Shown piece by piece: positions 1-10,739 of a DNA stretch of 35,863 bases (positions are counted from its first letter, which is position 1; each line of letters opens with the position of its first letter). The stretch spans positions 1 through 35,863 of the forward strand of contig JAERRN010000010.1 of assembly GCA_016735445.1 (NCBI GenBank), read 5' to 3'. Origin of the DNA: Rickettsiales bacterium (GTDB taxonomy: Bacteria; Pseudomonadota; Alphaproteobacteria; Rickettsiales; Deianiraeaceae). Below the pieces are notes generated by a model that ran no database searches, was not told where the DNA came from, and saw only the letters and a program-made list of their open reading frames with translations. Made by a program: the position numbers and the translations under genes.

Positions 1-147
1 AAATTAGCAATTTTTAACCTTAGTAATGTTTAACCTAAATAAAGATAAAATATTAAATAAACTTATGTTAATTGCTTAGTTTAATATTTATTAATATTTT
101 AAAAATATATTTTATCACACTAATGTGCAACACTGGTTAGATTATGG

Positions 148-219
148 TATTAAACCTATTTAACGCAAAACATAAGCCGGTTTTAATTATAAAGTGGATC
201 GAATAAAATAGGTTTAATA
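148..219. repeat. 14-bp perfect inverted repeat, 44-nt loop
   Basis: The arm tattaaacctattt (148-161) is exactly complementary to aaataggtttaata (206-219). It lies about 40 nt upstream of a small ORF with a good ribosome-binding-like site. It could be an operator pair or a long RNA stem. Function is not known; chance is possible in DNA this AT-rich, although the arms contain GG/CC pairs. Confidence 0.55.
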
Positions 220-257
220 TTTATTTAAAACTCCAAAAAAACAAGAGAGGTAGTAAA

Positions 258-353
258 ATGAGTAAACACTGTAACAAGTTAAATAGTAAACCAGTAGAGA
301 CGTATGGTAAAATTTTTGCGAATAAAAATTTATTACCAGAGAATGGATATTAA
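258..353 (+). CDS. Possible 31-aa small protein, unknown
   Basis: ATG to TAA, 31 codons, hydrophilic and lysine/asparagine-rich, starting MSKHCNKLNS and ending LLPENGY. What draws attention is the purine-rich gagagg 9 nt upstream of the ATG. Nearly all larger genes in this window lack such a site. It converges on the rRNA operon, and a 14-bp inverted repeat lies upstream. It is too short to assign to a family and could be a remnant of a longer gene or a chance ORF. Confidence 0.25.
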   Translation: MSKHCNKLNSKPVETYGKIFANKNLLPENGY

Positions 354-360
354 TGTCCTA

Positions 361-410
361 ATAATGAATCATAAAGAAAAAAGAATAATAAAACTATAGC
401 CTTTGTAAAG
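361..410 (-). terminator. Probable terminator of the 23S-5S transcript
   Basis: On the minus strand the 5S terminal stem is followed by a T-rich run (about 364-395, ttttattattctttttt read on that strand). The extended stem 397-410 / 522-534 plus this T-rich tail fits a factor-independent terminator, although the T tract is interrupted. Confidence 0.45.
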
Positions 411-530
411 CAGCCATGACCTACTCTCCCAAAGCTCAAGCCTAGTACCATCGGCGCTGAATAGGTTTCACAGTTGAGTTCGGAATGGTATCACGTGTTT
501 CCCTATCGCTAAAACAGCTGCCTTACAAAG
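401..530 (-). rRNA. rrf: 5S ribosomal RNA
   Basis: Read on the minus strand this contains the conserved 5S core: a ccgaactc segment, gtgaaac, and a gggagagtagg segment near the 3' end. The termini pair as ctttgtaaag (401-410) with cttacaaag (522-530). The stem extends to 397/534, so the mature ends are approximate. It lies about 100 nt downstream of the 23S 3' end in the same direction, so the two are co-transcribed. Confidence 0.92.
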
Positions 531-550
531 GCTACAGAAGTAAAGGTAAT

Positions 551-589
551 GTAGTGCAAGCAAATGATAGCTTATAAGCTACCCACTAC
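551..589 (-). other. Stem structure in the 23S-5S spacer
   Basis: The spacer contains gtagtg (551-556) pairing with cactac (584-589) around the perfect 14-nt palindrome tagcttataagcta (568-581). This is probably a structured processing element of the rRNA precursor. No tRNA is present in the spacer. Confidence 0.4.
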
Positions 590-634
590 GCAAACCAGCA
601 TCACATCATCCAGACATAATACTTTTATTTAGTT

Positions 635-3386
<2,752 letters not shown>

Positions 3387-3391
3387 ACTAA

Positions 3392-4047
3392 GGTATTAGG
3401 TCTGAATTTGAAGCTGATTTAGCGCAGTGAGTAACCAATAAGGCTACAAACCGCTAATTAATATTAACTTAAGTATCAACAAAAAGTAGATACAAAAGCC
3501 TAAATGCAGTACATTACCTAATACACTCATTGCGGCTTTAAAACAAAAAGTTTTAATAACTCACAATAAGCTTTACTATTCTTTCTCTTCACGATGTATG
3601 TTGGTACAAAACCAACAACACGTCGGTACAAGTATTAATAAGTTTACTAACACAAACCGAACGTATTAAAAACGTGTAACGACAAAATAATAGTTGTCAA
3701 CAGGTATTTTGGTATAAAGTTAAAGAAAGTACAAAAGATAACGCTAAAATAGATATATAGTGAGATATATAGTGAATAAAAAAATTAGAAATATAAAAAC
3801 AAACTTTTGCCAAGTAACCATAAAATAGCAAGCAAAACAAGCCCTTTATAGGTAAACTGCACACTTAGTGCGTTACTGTTTGAGTTTGGTTGTTTACACA
3901 AAGAACATAAAGATAACACCTGTTTACACAAGGCTAAACGAATCAACGCTAGGTACTTATAAATTGCCAAAATAGTTTTACTTATAATGACGCTAACACA
4001 TTTTGCAACCTTGCCAAACATTGCTATTGTGCTTATATATGCGTTAA
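3392..4047. other. Gap upstream of 23S rRNA
   Basis: About 650 bases with no convincing gene. It should contain the rRNA promoter on the minus strand. A TTGACA hexamer is present on that strand at 3695-3700, but no good -10 lies at the right distance. It also holds a 7-bp hairpin (3599-3617) and an exact 12-bp tandem direct repeat, agatatatagtg, at 3751-3774. The 78-codon minus ORF at 3785-4021 resembles no family I know and is probably spurious. Confidence 0.5.
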
Positions 4048-4083
4048 TTTAACACTATAACGTCACGCCGTTATAGTGTTAAA
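4048..4083. terminator. 15-bp perfect hairpin spanning the truB stop codon
   Basis: tttaacactataacg (4048-4062) and cgttatagtgttaaa (4069-4083) are perfect complements separated by the 6-nt loop tcacgc. The TGA stop of truB (4063-4065 on the minus strand) lies in the loop, so the last truB codons form one arm. No clean T tract follows on the minus strand; on the plus strand tgttttatattt follows. It may act as a terminator or as a 3'-end stabilising hairpin. Confidence 0.5.
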
Positions 4084-4857
4084 TGTTTTATATTTACGTA
4101 TTACATCATCAGACCGAGAAAGGTTAATTATAAAATTACTTAACGGTAAACTAGATATTAAGTTTTTACCATCTACCACGTTACAATTTGCTAAATTGCT
4201 AAGATTTAACACATTGTACTCACTAGACGTTAAATTAAATGGTCCAACAGAAACCCTACGCAAAGACACAACATGTCCAAATGTCCCTAAATTCCTTGCT
4301 AAATCTACGGCAAGTTTTCTTATATACGTACCCTTTGAGCACAAAACTCTAAAATCAAAAACATTTCCACCATCCCAATAAACAGTGTCAAAAGTTATAA
4401 TTTCAACCTGTCTTGTTTTTTCTTTTGTTATAGCATCTAAAATATTACCGTCACAACCTTCCCTTGCTAAATCGCACAATCTTTTTCCGTTTTTTTTCAA
4501 AGCAGAGTATATGGGTGGAATTTGGTTAATAACTCCAATAAAGTTGGTTTTTATTTCTTTTTTTACATCATCAATTGTTATATCTTTTTGTTTTTTGGCA
4601 ATAATTTTACCATCAATATCGCCTGAGTCAGTTTCTTCGCCAAATTTTACACAAAACAAATACTCTTTTTCCATGTTAGATGCGTTATGTAGTAATTTTG
4701 TTGCCTTACCGCAGCCAACAACAAGCAATCCCGTTGCAAAAGGGTCTAATGTGCCAGCGTAACCGCATTTTTTTACATTAAATATTTTTTTTACCAACTT
4801 TAAACAAGCGTTAGACGACCTACCAGCAACTTTGTCTAATAACAATATTCCATCCAA
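4063..4857 (-). CDS. truB: tRNA pseudouridine(55) synthase TruB
   Basis: Converts uridine 55 in the T-loop of tRNAs to pseudouridine. The 264-residue protein has the family order: GILLLDK at the N-terminus, the catalytic motif GTLDPFATG with Asp38, IPPIYSALKKNGKRL near residue 113, and the GTYIRKLAVDLA segment near 187. The His normally found in the GHTG part of the catalytic motif is Tyr33 here (GYAG). The start is TTG: an in-frame stop lies only three codons upstream and no ATG is available. It is transcribed divergently from glyA. Its 3' end is embedded in a strong hairpin. The identification is secure; full activity is inferred. Confidence 0.93.
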   Translation of the reverse strand: MDGILLLDKVAGRSSNACLKLVKKIFNVKKCGYAGTLDPFATGLLVVGCGKATKLLHNASNMEKEYLFCVKFGEETDSGDIDGKIIAKKQKDITIDDVKKEIKTNFIGVINQIPPIYSALKKNGKRLCDLAREGCDGNILDAITKEKTRQVEIITFDTVYWDGGNVFDFRVLCSKGTYIRKLAVDLARNLGTFGHVVSLRRVSVGPFNLTSSEYNVLNLSNLANCNVVDGKNLISSLPLSNFIINLSRSDDVIRKYKTFNTITA

Positions 4858-5189
4858 TTTACTATTTTATAATTTGTACAAACTGTACAAAAACTACATA
4901 TATAATATTAAAATAACACATAAAACAAACTACATAATAAAAACAAACCAGTAAGGCGACGTTGTAACGTTTGCCAAAAAGGTTATAACATTTTATTGTA
5001 TTAAATATTTCGTTTAATTATTTTTTTTCAGCACTGATAACGCTAATAATTTTTTACTCTTTTACTGTGTATAATTAAAATCGCGTCAATATTAAATACT
5101 TATAAAAACACAACAAACCTATAACAACTAAATCAAAAATTTACTAGCATTTTAGTTTTGTCAAATATACCACCTTAACAGTTGGCTGG
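4858..5189. other. Divergent intergenic region, truB / glyA
   Basis: About 330 bases of AT-rich DNA between divergently transcribed truB and glyA. It should contain both promoters. The glyA promoter is visible at its right end. I see no RNA gene or conserved element in the rest. Confidence 0.5.
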
Positions 5190-5218
5190 TTGACTTACTT
5201 ATGTTATTGTCATATATT
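5190..5218 (+). promoter_or_regulatory. Sigma-70-type promoter of glyA
   Basis: TTGACT (5190-5195), a 17-nt spacer, then TATATT (5213-5218). The predicted transcription start is near 5225, so the TTG start given by the ORF track (5221) would not be in the transcript; the ATG at 5251 would, with a leader of about 26 nt. Confidence 0.6.
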
Positions 5219-5250
5219 TATTGTCATATATAATTAACGCTTTTTTACAG

Positions 5251-6594
5251 ATGGATCAACAAAATAACAAAAACAGCACAACGTATAAAGAATATATAAA
5301 TAAAATTGCAAACACAGATGACGAATTGTTTGGTCAAATTAAAAACGAACTAAGTAGACAAAAAAAATACATACAAATGATAGCATCGGAAAACGCAACT
5401 TGGCCAGAGGTAATGCTTGCTCAAGGTTCTGTGTTAACAAACAAATATGCAGAAGGGTATCCGGAAAAAAGGTATTACAACGGTTGCGGTAATGTTGACC
5501 AAATAGAAAAAATCGCAATGGATAGGCTAAGAAAATTGTTTAAATGCGAATATGTTAATGTCCAACCACATTCTGGAACTAACGCTAATATGGCAGTGTT
5601 AACCGCCTTTTTACAACCACATGACACCTTGCTTGGTATGTCTTTAGACTTCGGGGGACATTTAACACACGGAAGTAAAGTTTCTATTTCTGGTAAATTT
5701 TTTAACGCACAACAATATAAAGCAAGGTTAAGCGACCATTGTTTGGACTACGACGCTATATTGCAACAAGCAAGAGAGGTAAAACCTAAATTAATAATCG
5801 CAGGATGTTCTGCGTACCCAAAATTAATAAACTGGAAACGCTTTAGAGAAATTGCGGACGATGTTGGGGCAATTTTACATTGCGATATCGCGCATATTGC
5901 AGGTTTAATAGCAGGAGGAGTTATAGATTCTCCAATGGAATTTGCCGATGTGGTAACAGCTACAACACATAAAACGCTTAAAGGGCCTAGGGGTGGTATT
6001 ATTATGGCAAAAAATATGACATATGCAAAAAAACTAAACTCCGCCGTTTTTCCAGCTACACAAGGTGGTCCGTTAATGCATGTTATAGCAGCAAAAGCTG
6101 TAGCTTTTAAAAAAGCAAGCACACAAGAGTTTAAAAACTATACTGCGCAAATTATTAAAAATGCTAAAGCAATTGAAAAAGCATTTAAAGATAATAATAT
6201 TAAAATGATTGGCGGAGGAACAGAGTGTCACCTTATACTTGTAGACTTAAGTGATAAAAAAATAAGTGGCGCAAAAGCATGTAAATTGCTAGAGCAAGCT
6301 GGCATAGTTGCAAATAAAAATGCAATACCGTTCGACAAACTAGGCGTTACAGAAACATCTGGAATTAGATTTGGCTCTCCTTATATAACGTCTATGGGAA
6401 TGGGGGAGAAAGAAGCGTATGAATTAGGTGTTTATATATCAGAAATAATTAATATAGCGTCAGATATAGAAAACTTGCAAAACAAGCAAGAAATACAGGA
6501 AGTAAAATTACAAAATATAATAAAAAAAATAAAGGTAAAAACATTGGAACTTTGTCACAAATTCCCAATTTACAACGAAGATGTACTACTTTAA
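5251..6594 (+). CDS. glyA: Serine hydroxymethyltransferase
   Basis: Pyridoxal-phosphate enzyme interconverting serine and glycine while loading tetrahydrofolate with a one-carbon unit; cytosolic. Family landmarks are in order: SENATWPEVMLAQGSVLTNK near the N-terminus, YPEKRYYNGCGNVDQIE, VQPHSGTNANMAV, the HCDIAHIAGLIAGG segment, and the PLP-lysine motif TTHKTLKGPRGG with Lys241. I use ATG 5251 (447 aa) rather than the TTG at 5221, because the promoter sits just upstream. It is slightly longer than the usual 415-430 residues because of short extra segments at both ends. It stands alone, with about 350 bases of non-coding DNA after it. It may be the main local source of glycine and one-carbon units. 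Confidence 0.97.
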   Translation: MDQQNNKNSTTYKEYINKIANTDDELFGQIKNELSRQKKYIQMIASENATWPEVMLAQGSVLTNKYAEGYPEKRYYNGCGNVDQIEKIAMDRLRKLFKCEYVNVQPHSGTNANMAVLTAFLQPHDTLLGMSLDFGGHLTHGSKVSISGKFFNAQQYKARLSDHCLDYDAILQQAREVKPKLIIAGCSAYPKLINWKRFREIADDVGAILHCDIAHIAGLIAGGVIDSPMEFADVVTATTHKTLKGPRGGIIMAKNMTYAKKLNSAVFPATQGGPLMHVIAAKAVAFKKASTQEFKNYTAQIIKNAKAIEKAFKDNNIKMIGGGTECHLILVDLSDKKISGAKACKLLEQAGIVANKNAIPFDKLGVTETSGIRFGSPYITSMGMGEKEAYELGVYISEIINIASDIENLQNKQEIQEVKLQNIIKKIKVKTLELCHKFPIYNEDVLL

Positions 6595-6911
6595 TATTTT
6601 ACCATCTTACCTTAAATAAGTCTTTTATTACATTGCCCAACAAAGCAAATGTTAAAATATTAGCTTATCTATAATAAAAACTTAATTGCTGTAATTGCAA
6701 CTATATAACAAATATTACTGCGTATAATTAAGTAACTCAAGCAATTGTTTACTTAAAATACTATAACACTATAATGATAGTTGACTGTTTTGCAATTTTG
6801 TAATAGCATTATTATGTAACCGTATCGTGTAAACAAACAGACACCGCACTTAAACGCAGTAAATATAAAATAACCGCTGTGCCACTGGTGACGTTTTGTA
6901 ATTTTACTACG
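6595..6911. other. Intergenic region between glyA and virB3
   Basis: About 320 bases of AT-rich DNA. I see no tRNA, small RNA or ORF of note. The virB3 promoter candidate follows at its right end. Confidence 0.5.
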
Positions 6912-6940
6912 TTGTTATAGTTGTTATAACTTTATATTAT
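6912..6940 (+). promoter_or_regulatory. Candidate promoter of virB3
   Basis: TTGTTA (6912-6917), 17-nt spacer, TATTAT (6935-6940). The ATG of virB3 is at 6951, so transcription would start only a few bases before the start codon, giving a nearly leaderless message. No Shine-Dalgarno sequence is present. Confidence 0.45.
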
Positions 6941-6950
6941 AAATTTTATT

Positions 6951-7241
6951 ATGGGTAAACTAAAAACCGATCCATTATTTTTAGGTTTAACAAGGCCAGC
7001 AATGGTGTTTGGGGTATCTTTTTTATTCTTTGGCTTAAACATGATGATATCCGTCTCATACTTTGTTGTGACATCTGATTTTAGAATTGTACTTTTCGCA
7101 GTCTTTTTTCACGGTGCCGGCATGCTTTTAACAAAAAAAGAACCTCTAGCTATAGAGATTTTAATGGTAAAACTGCAAAAGTGCAACGGTGGGCAAAATA
7201 AAACTTTTTACAAAGGGCTGCATTCGTATGGTGTTTTTTAA
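6951..7241 (+). CDS. virB3: Type IV secretion system protein VirB3
   Basis: Small inner-membrane component of the VirB/VirD4 type IV secretion channel. The 96-residue length is normal for Rickettsiales VirB3. The layout matches the family: a short N-terminus with DPLFLGLTRPAMVFGVS leading into two hydrophobic segments (about residues 15-40 and 42-62), then a cytoplasmic tail containing KKEPLAIEILMVKL. In most VirB operons virB3 is followed directly by the ATPase gene virB4; here the next gene is parA, about 365 bases away, so virB3 is an orphan. No Shine-Dalgarno site; a promoter-like element lies immediately upstream. Confidence 0.9.
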   Translation: MGKLKTDPLFLGLTRPAMVFGVSFLFFGLNMMISVSYFVVTSDFRIVLFAVFFHGAGMLLTKKEPLAIEILMVKLQKCNGGQNKTFYKGLHSYGVF

Positions 7242-7529
7242 TTATTTTATAATAATTATACAATATTAATACCAACAATAAATATATCAACAAAGTAGCG
7301 CATTGCAATATTTAACCTACCTAATTTAACCTTCCTTTGGTTATTTTTAGCTTGCACTGCGTTAGTAACTAGTTGTCTTGTGGTTTAGTAACTTTACAAA
7401 GGTTGTAAACGTATGTTGTTTATTGCGCCACAAACAACATACGTTATATTGTTATAATGTAAAAAATAAACCCAAACATAGGTATAATTTTAAAAGAAAA
7501 AATAATTCTCAAATCAAATATCTTACTTC
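7242..7529. other. Intergenic region between virB3 and parA
   Basis: About 290 bases. It holds a weak hairpin with taacc/ggtta arms followed by five T (7327-7347), which may end the virB3 message, and a much stronger hairpin at 7408-7445. No ORF or RNA gene is recognised. Confidence 0.5.
7408..7445 (+). terminator. 14-bp perfect hairpin between virB3 and parA
   Basis: aacgtatgttgttt (7408-7421) and aaacaacatacgtt (7432-7445) are perfect complements around a 10-nt loop. A uniform T tract does not follow, so it may be a terminator of uncertain strength, an RNA-stability element or a protein-binding palindrome. Confidence 0.4.
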
Positions 7530-7558
7530 TTGACATATAAACTTTATTTATTTACATA
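7530..7558 (+). promoter_or_regulatory. Candidate promoter of parA
   Basis: A perfect -35 TTGACA (7530-7535), 17-nt spacer, and TACATA (7553-7558) as -10. The expected transcription start is near 7565, about 40 nt before the parA ATG. It likely drives parA and parB together. Confidence 0.5.
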
Positions 7559-7606
7559 TTAAACAGCAGTGACCTAACGGCTATTACTTTTTTCAATATT
7601 TTTAAC

Positions 7607-8392
7607 ATGCAGATGCGAGAATGTGCAAAGGTTATATCTGTTGCAAACCAAAAGGGTGGCGTTGGTAAAACAACAACCGTAATCAATCTATCAACCGCTC
7701 TTGCTGCAGTAAGGCAAAAGGTGCTAGTAGTAGACTTTGACCCTCAAGGTAATATCGCTACTGGTTTGGGGATTAACAAAAGCACACAAAACGCAACAGT
7801 ATACGATCTATTGTTTGACGCAGATCCAGAAAGTGTTATACGTCAAACAAGTATACCATTGCTAGACATAATACCAGCAAACCAAGACTTAGCAGCGGCA
7901 GAAGTGGAGCTTTTTGGAATGAAAGATAAACATTTAATTTTATCCGAAAAATTACAACCTATACTTAATAAATACGATTTCATACTAATCGATTGCCCGC
8001 CATCTTTAGGAATGCTAACAATTAACGCGATGACATCTTCCACATCAACCATTATACCGGTACAATGCGAATTTTTTGCACTAGAGGGTTTAGTGCATTT
8101 TGTAAAAACATTCGACACAATTAAAGAGAAGTTTAACCCATCACTAAAAATAGAGGGTATATTATTAACAATGTACGACAAAAGAAACAACCTAAGTAAT
8201 GAGGTAAATAATAATGTAAGAAATTATTTTGGTAACCTTGTTTATAACACAATTATACCAAGAAATGTTAAAATAGCGGAGGCACCATCTCATGGAAAGC
8301 CAATTTTAACTTACGATCTTCACTGTCAAGGTGCAATTTCTTATGTATCGTTAGCAAGAGAGGTAATAAAGCAAAATGGCATTGAGTTGTAA
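7607..8392 (+). CDS. parA: Chromosome partitioning ATPase ParA (Soj)
   Basis: Deviant Walker-type ATPase that cycles on the nucleoid and moves ParB-parS complexes during chromosome segregation. The 261 residues include the deviant Walker A KGGVGKTT (16-23), the A' motif VVDFDPQGN, and Walker B ILIDCPPSLG. The length matches chromosomal ParA. A second ATG two codons later could also be used; neither has a ribosome-binding site. It is followed by parB after 93 nt containing an 8-bp hairpin (8421-8441), so the two probably form a transcription unit. No parS-like palindrome is visible in the window. Confidence 0.96.
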   Translation: MQMRECAKVISVANQKGGVGKTTTVINLSTALAAVRQKVLVVDFDPQGNIATGLGINKSTQNATVYDLLFDADPESVIRQTSIPLLDIIPANQDLAAAEVELFGMKDKHLILSEKLQPILNKYDFILIDCPPSLGMLTINAMTSSTSTIIPVQCEFFALEGLVHFVKTFDTIKEKFNPSLKIEGILLTMYDKRNNLSNEVNNNVRNYFGNLVYNTIIPRNVKIAEAPSHGKPILTYDLHCQGAISYVSLAREVIKQNGIEL

Positions 8393-8420
8393 TAATAAAT
8401 AATAGGTCGTAGATTATCAT

Positions 8421-8441
8421 AAATAACCATTAAGGTTATTT
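8421..8441 (+). other. Hairpin between parA and parB
   Basis: aaataacc (8421-8428) pairs with ggttattt (8434-8441) around the loop attaa. With no long T run after it, partial attenuation or message processing between the two genes is possible, but this is inference. Confidence 0.35.
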
Positions 8442-8485
8442 TGCTGATTTATTGTTAAAATAAAAAAGTTTTTTTTAATACACAC

Positions 8486-9640
8486 ATGAAAAAAGAACAA
8501 GATCAAAACTCGGTATCAAACGAAGACCAGTGCAAAGTAAAAAAAGAAAAAAGATTGGGGTTGGGACGTGGTTTGGATGCATTATTTAGCTCTAATATAA
8601 AGTCGCATACAGCAATTAACACACAGAACGATACACAAAATATAGGTAAAGGGGAGCAGATAGTTATGACGGTAAACGTCTCCACTGTGTTCGGAAACAA
8701 AGATCAGCCAAGAAAACATTTTGACGAAGTGAAGTTAAAGGAGTTATCCGATTCTATTGTTGAAAATGGGTTATTGCAACCAATATTATTACAAAAATTT
8801 GATAACGAGAAGTACAGAATTATCGCAGGTGAACGAAGATTTAGAGCGGTAAAAATAGCAGGTTTAAAAAATATCCAAGCAATCGTTATTTCAGTCCCAA
8901 ACGAAAGAAAAATTCTAGAGCTTGCCTTGTTAGAAAATATACAAAGAACAGATTTATCAATCGTAGAAGAAGCACGCGCCTATGCATCGTTAATAGAAGA
9001 TTTCCGTTGTACACATGAAATGATTTCTAAAAAACTTAGTAAAAGTCGATCTCATATCACAAACTCGATAAGAATATTAAAAATGCCAGATTTTGTGTTA
9101 AATTTAATAGAATCTAACCAAATCTCTTTTGGACATGCTAAGGTAATAGCGGGGCTGGAAGATCAGTCTTTTTGGGCACAAATGGTAATTGAAAAAAACC
9201 TAACCATTAGAATGCTTGAAAAGGAAATTTTAAAAGAAAAGGAAATATTACAATGTGGAATAATAACCAAGCGACAAAGTGACGAATGTAACACAATGTT
9301 GGAAAACCAAAATAATCCAAACAAAGAACAAACACATACCAGAGAGCAGCAAAATTGCAAACCAGTAAAATTAGCGCAAATAATAACTGATAAACAAAAT
9401 AATAGTAAGTCAAAAAACGGAAGTAATGTAAAAAATGAAACACTAAAAAAAGCCCTACATAAGCTTAAAAGTACACTTGCAACGTTAAACGCAACAATAG
9501 AAGTTGTAGAGGAAGAAAATGAAACAGTGTATATTTTAATGCATTGTAATAATAAAAATATAGCAACGCAAATGATGGAAAAATTAAGCGAATTAAGTGA
9601 GGTAAACATTGCCGACAACAAACACTCTGATGAGTTATAG
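8486..9640 (+). CDS. parB: Chromosome partitioning protein ParB (Spo0J)
   Basis: CTP-dependent DNA clamp that loads at parS sites. The 384 residues show the usual order: basic N-terminal tail with LGLGRGLDALFS (24-35), where ParA is contacted; a ParB/Srx nucleotide-binding domain with DQPRKHFD (73-80) and the CTP motif GERRFRA (115-121); ENIQR (150-154); a helix-turn-helix region (about 165-200); a long polar linker (about 245-315) rich in Asn, Gln and Lys; and a C-terminal dimerisation domain. The linker makes it longer than the common 280-300 residues. A decayed copy of its last 300 bases lies downstream of glyQ. No Shine-Dalgarno site is seen. Confidence 0.95.
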   Translation: MKKEQDQNSVSNEDQCKVKKEKRLGLGRGLDALFSSNIKSHTAINTQNDTQNIGKGEQIVMTVNVSTVFGNKDQPRKHFDEVKLKELSDSIVENGLLQPILLQKFDNEKYRIIAGERRFRAVKIAGLKNIQAIVISVPNERKILELALLENIQRTDLSIVEEARAYASLIEDFRCTHEMISKKLSKSRSHITNSIRILKMPDFVLNLIESNQISFGHAKVIAGLEDQSFWAQMVIEKNLTIRMLEKEILKEKEILQCGIITKRQSDECNTMLENQNNPNKEQTHTREQQNCKPVKLAQIITDKQNNSKSKNGSNVKNETLKKALHKLKSTLATLNATIEVVEEENETVYILMHCNNKNIATQMMEKLSELSEVNIADNKHSDEL

Positions 9641-9725
9641 TTTTGCCATAACAACGCAAACTATAAGTTGCTTATATATTTATATAAGCTATGCATGTTG
9701 TTAATGCACTTTTGTTATTAACAAC
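9636..9725 (+). other. Three consecutive hairpins between parB and glyQ
   Basis: First, tatagttttgc / gcaaactata spans the parB stop codon (9636-9665, one bulge). Second, gcttatata-tt-tatataagc is a perfect 9-bp stem (9670-9689). Third, gttgttaat (9697-9705) pairs with attaacaac (9717-9725). Together they may form the 3' end of the parAB message. A shortened trace of the third hairpin occurs in the duplicated copy near 11220. Confidence 0.45.
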
Positions 9726-9750
9726 GGTAAACGTGTGTACAAAAAAAGAT

Positions 9751-9778
9751 TTGTCATAAATAATTGTCAAGTTACTAA
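9751..9778 (+). promoter_or_regulatory. Candidate promoter of glyQ
   Basis: TTGTCA (9751-9756), 16-nt spacer, TACTAA (9773-9778). The expected start, about 9785, lies just past the ATG at 9782 and before the ATG at 9791, which favours 9791 as the glyQ start. Confidence 0.4.
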
Positions 9779-9790
9779 TTAATGATAATT

Positions 9791-10726
9791 ATGAGTAATA
9801 GTAAAATTAAAAAAAGTGAATCACAAAATATCCCAACATTCCAAGAAATTATGCAATCTTTGCAAAATTATTGGGCAGGGCTTGGATGCGTAATGCTGCC
9901 ATCGTTTGACCAAGAAATTGGCGCTGGAACGCTAAGCCCGTACACTGCGCTACACGCAATAACGGAAGATAAATTTAGTGTATGTTACGTACAAATATCG
10001 TCAAGACCAACAGATGCAAGATTTGGTCAAGACTCAAACAGATCTAGCAGTTATTATCAATTTCAAGTCTTGCTAAAGCCAATGGAAGACTTTGGCAATA
10101 TACAAAATTTATTCCTTAAAAGCCTTAGTCAAATCGGTGTGGAGTTACCATTGCACGATATAAAATTTGTTGAAGATGATTGGAAGAATGAATCAATCGG
10201 TGCATACGGACTTGGCTATGAAGTTTGGTATGACGGAATGGAAATTGCACAATTTACATACATGCAAGCTATTGGAGGTATTGACTGCGCAATTGTGTCT
10301 TGCGAGCTAACATATGGACTAGAGAGAATTGCAATGTGTTTGCAAAATAAAAACTCTATCTTCGATATAATTTACACCAACAAACCAGACGGTAGCAAGA
10401 TACTATATAGCGATATTCACACAAGACAAGAAGAGGTGCAACGGTCTAAGTATAACAGTTATTATAGTTCAGATACAAAAGAATTAAGACTAAGAATTGA
10501 CAAAGATATCACTGAAGGTTTAAAAATGCTAGATGACACTATAAACCCAATGGTGCTACCTGCGTACCGTAAATGCCTATTTGCCGGTCATAATCTTAAT
10601 TTATTGGATGCAAGAAATGCAATATCACCAAATGAAAGAAGAGATATTATACTGCAAATACGTAAACTGTGTCAAAAATGCACCTTAACACATATTAAAG
10701 ATAAAAAACAGAGAAAGATAAAGTAA
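9791..10726 (+). CDS. glyQ: Glycyl-tRNA synthetase alpha subunit
   Basis: Catalytic subunit of the bacterial two-subunit glycyl-tRNA synthetase, which charges tRNA-Gly with glycine. Family landmarks: FQEIMQSLQNYWAGLGC at the N-terminus, EIGAGTLSPYTAL, the RPTDARFG-(Q)DSNR-YYQFQV segment of the class II core, YEVWYDGMEIAQFTYMQAIGG, and ELTYGLERIAM. It is about 311 residues, slightly longer than usual. Some otherwise conserved positions differ, for example SSRPTDAR where SRRPTDGR is typical. The ORF track begins at 9782, but the ATG at 9791 fits the promoter better. The partner glyS is not in this window. Downstream lies a decayed parB copy that ends in a trace of the glyQ start. Confidence 0.95.
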   Translation: MSNSKIKKSESQNIPTFQEIMQSLQNYWAGLGCVMLPSFDQEIGAGTLSPYTALHAITEDKFSVCYVQISSRPTDARFGQDSNRSSSYYQFQVLLKPMEDFGNIQNLFLKSLSQIGVELPLHDIKFVEDDWKNESIGAYGLGYEVWYDGMEIAQFTYMQAIGGIDCAIVSCELTYGLERIAMCLQNKNSIFDIIYTNKPDGSKILYSDIHTRQEEVQRSKYNSYYSSDTKELRLRIDKDITEGLKMLDDTINPMVLPAYRKCLFAGHNLNLLDARNAISPNERRDIILQIRKLCQKCTLTHIKDKKQRKIK

Positions 10727-10739
10727 CGTACAAAGCAAA

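Larger units (their letters stand above)
1..396. other. Intergenic region downstream of 5S rRNA
   Basis: No recognisable gene family. It holds a 14-bp perfect inverted repeat (148-161 and 206-219) and a 31-codon ORF preceded by a purine-rich ribosome-binding-like sequence, listed separately. The part next to the 5S gene is T-rich when read on the minus strand and probably terminates the rRNA transcript. Confidence 0.6.

Noticed and set aside
3785-4021. 78-codon minus-strand ORF
   Set aside because: No family resemblance, AT-rich hydrophobic composition, no ribosome-binding site; lies in the non-coding rRNA upstream region.
9163-9659. Three minus-strand ORFs opposite parB
   Set aside because: Shadows of parB; hydrophobic composition is typical of antisense frames in AT-rich genes. 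The 11029-11235 minus ORF is the matching shadow of the parB pseudogene.
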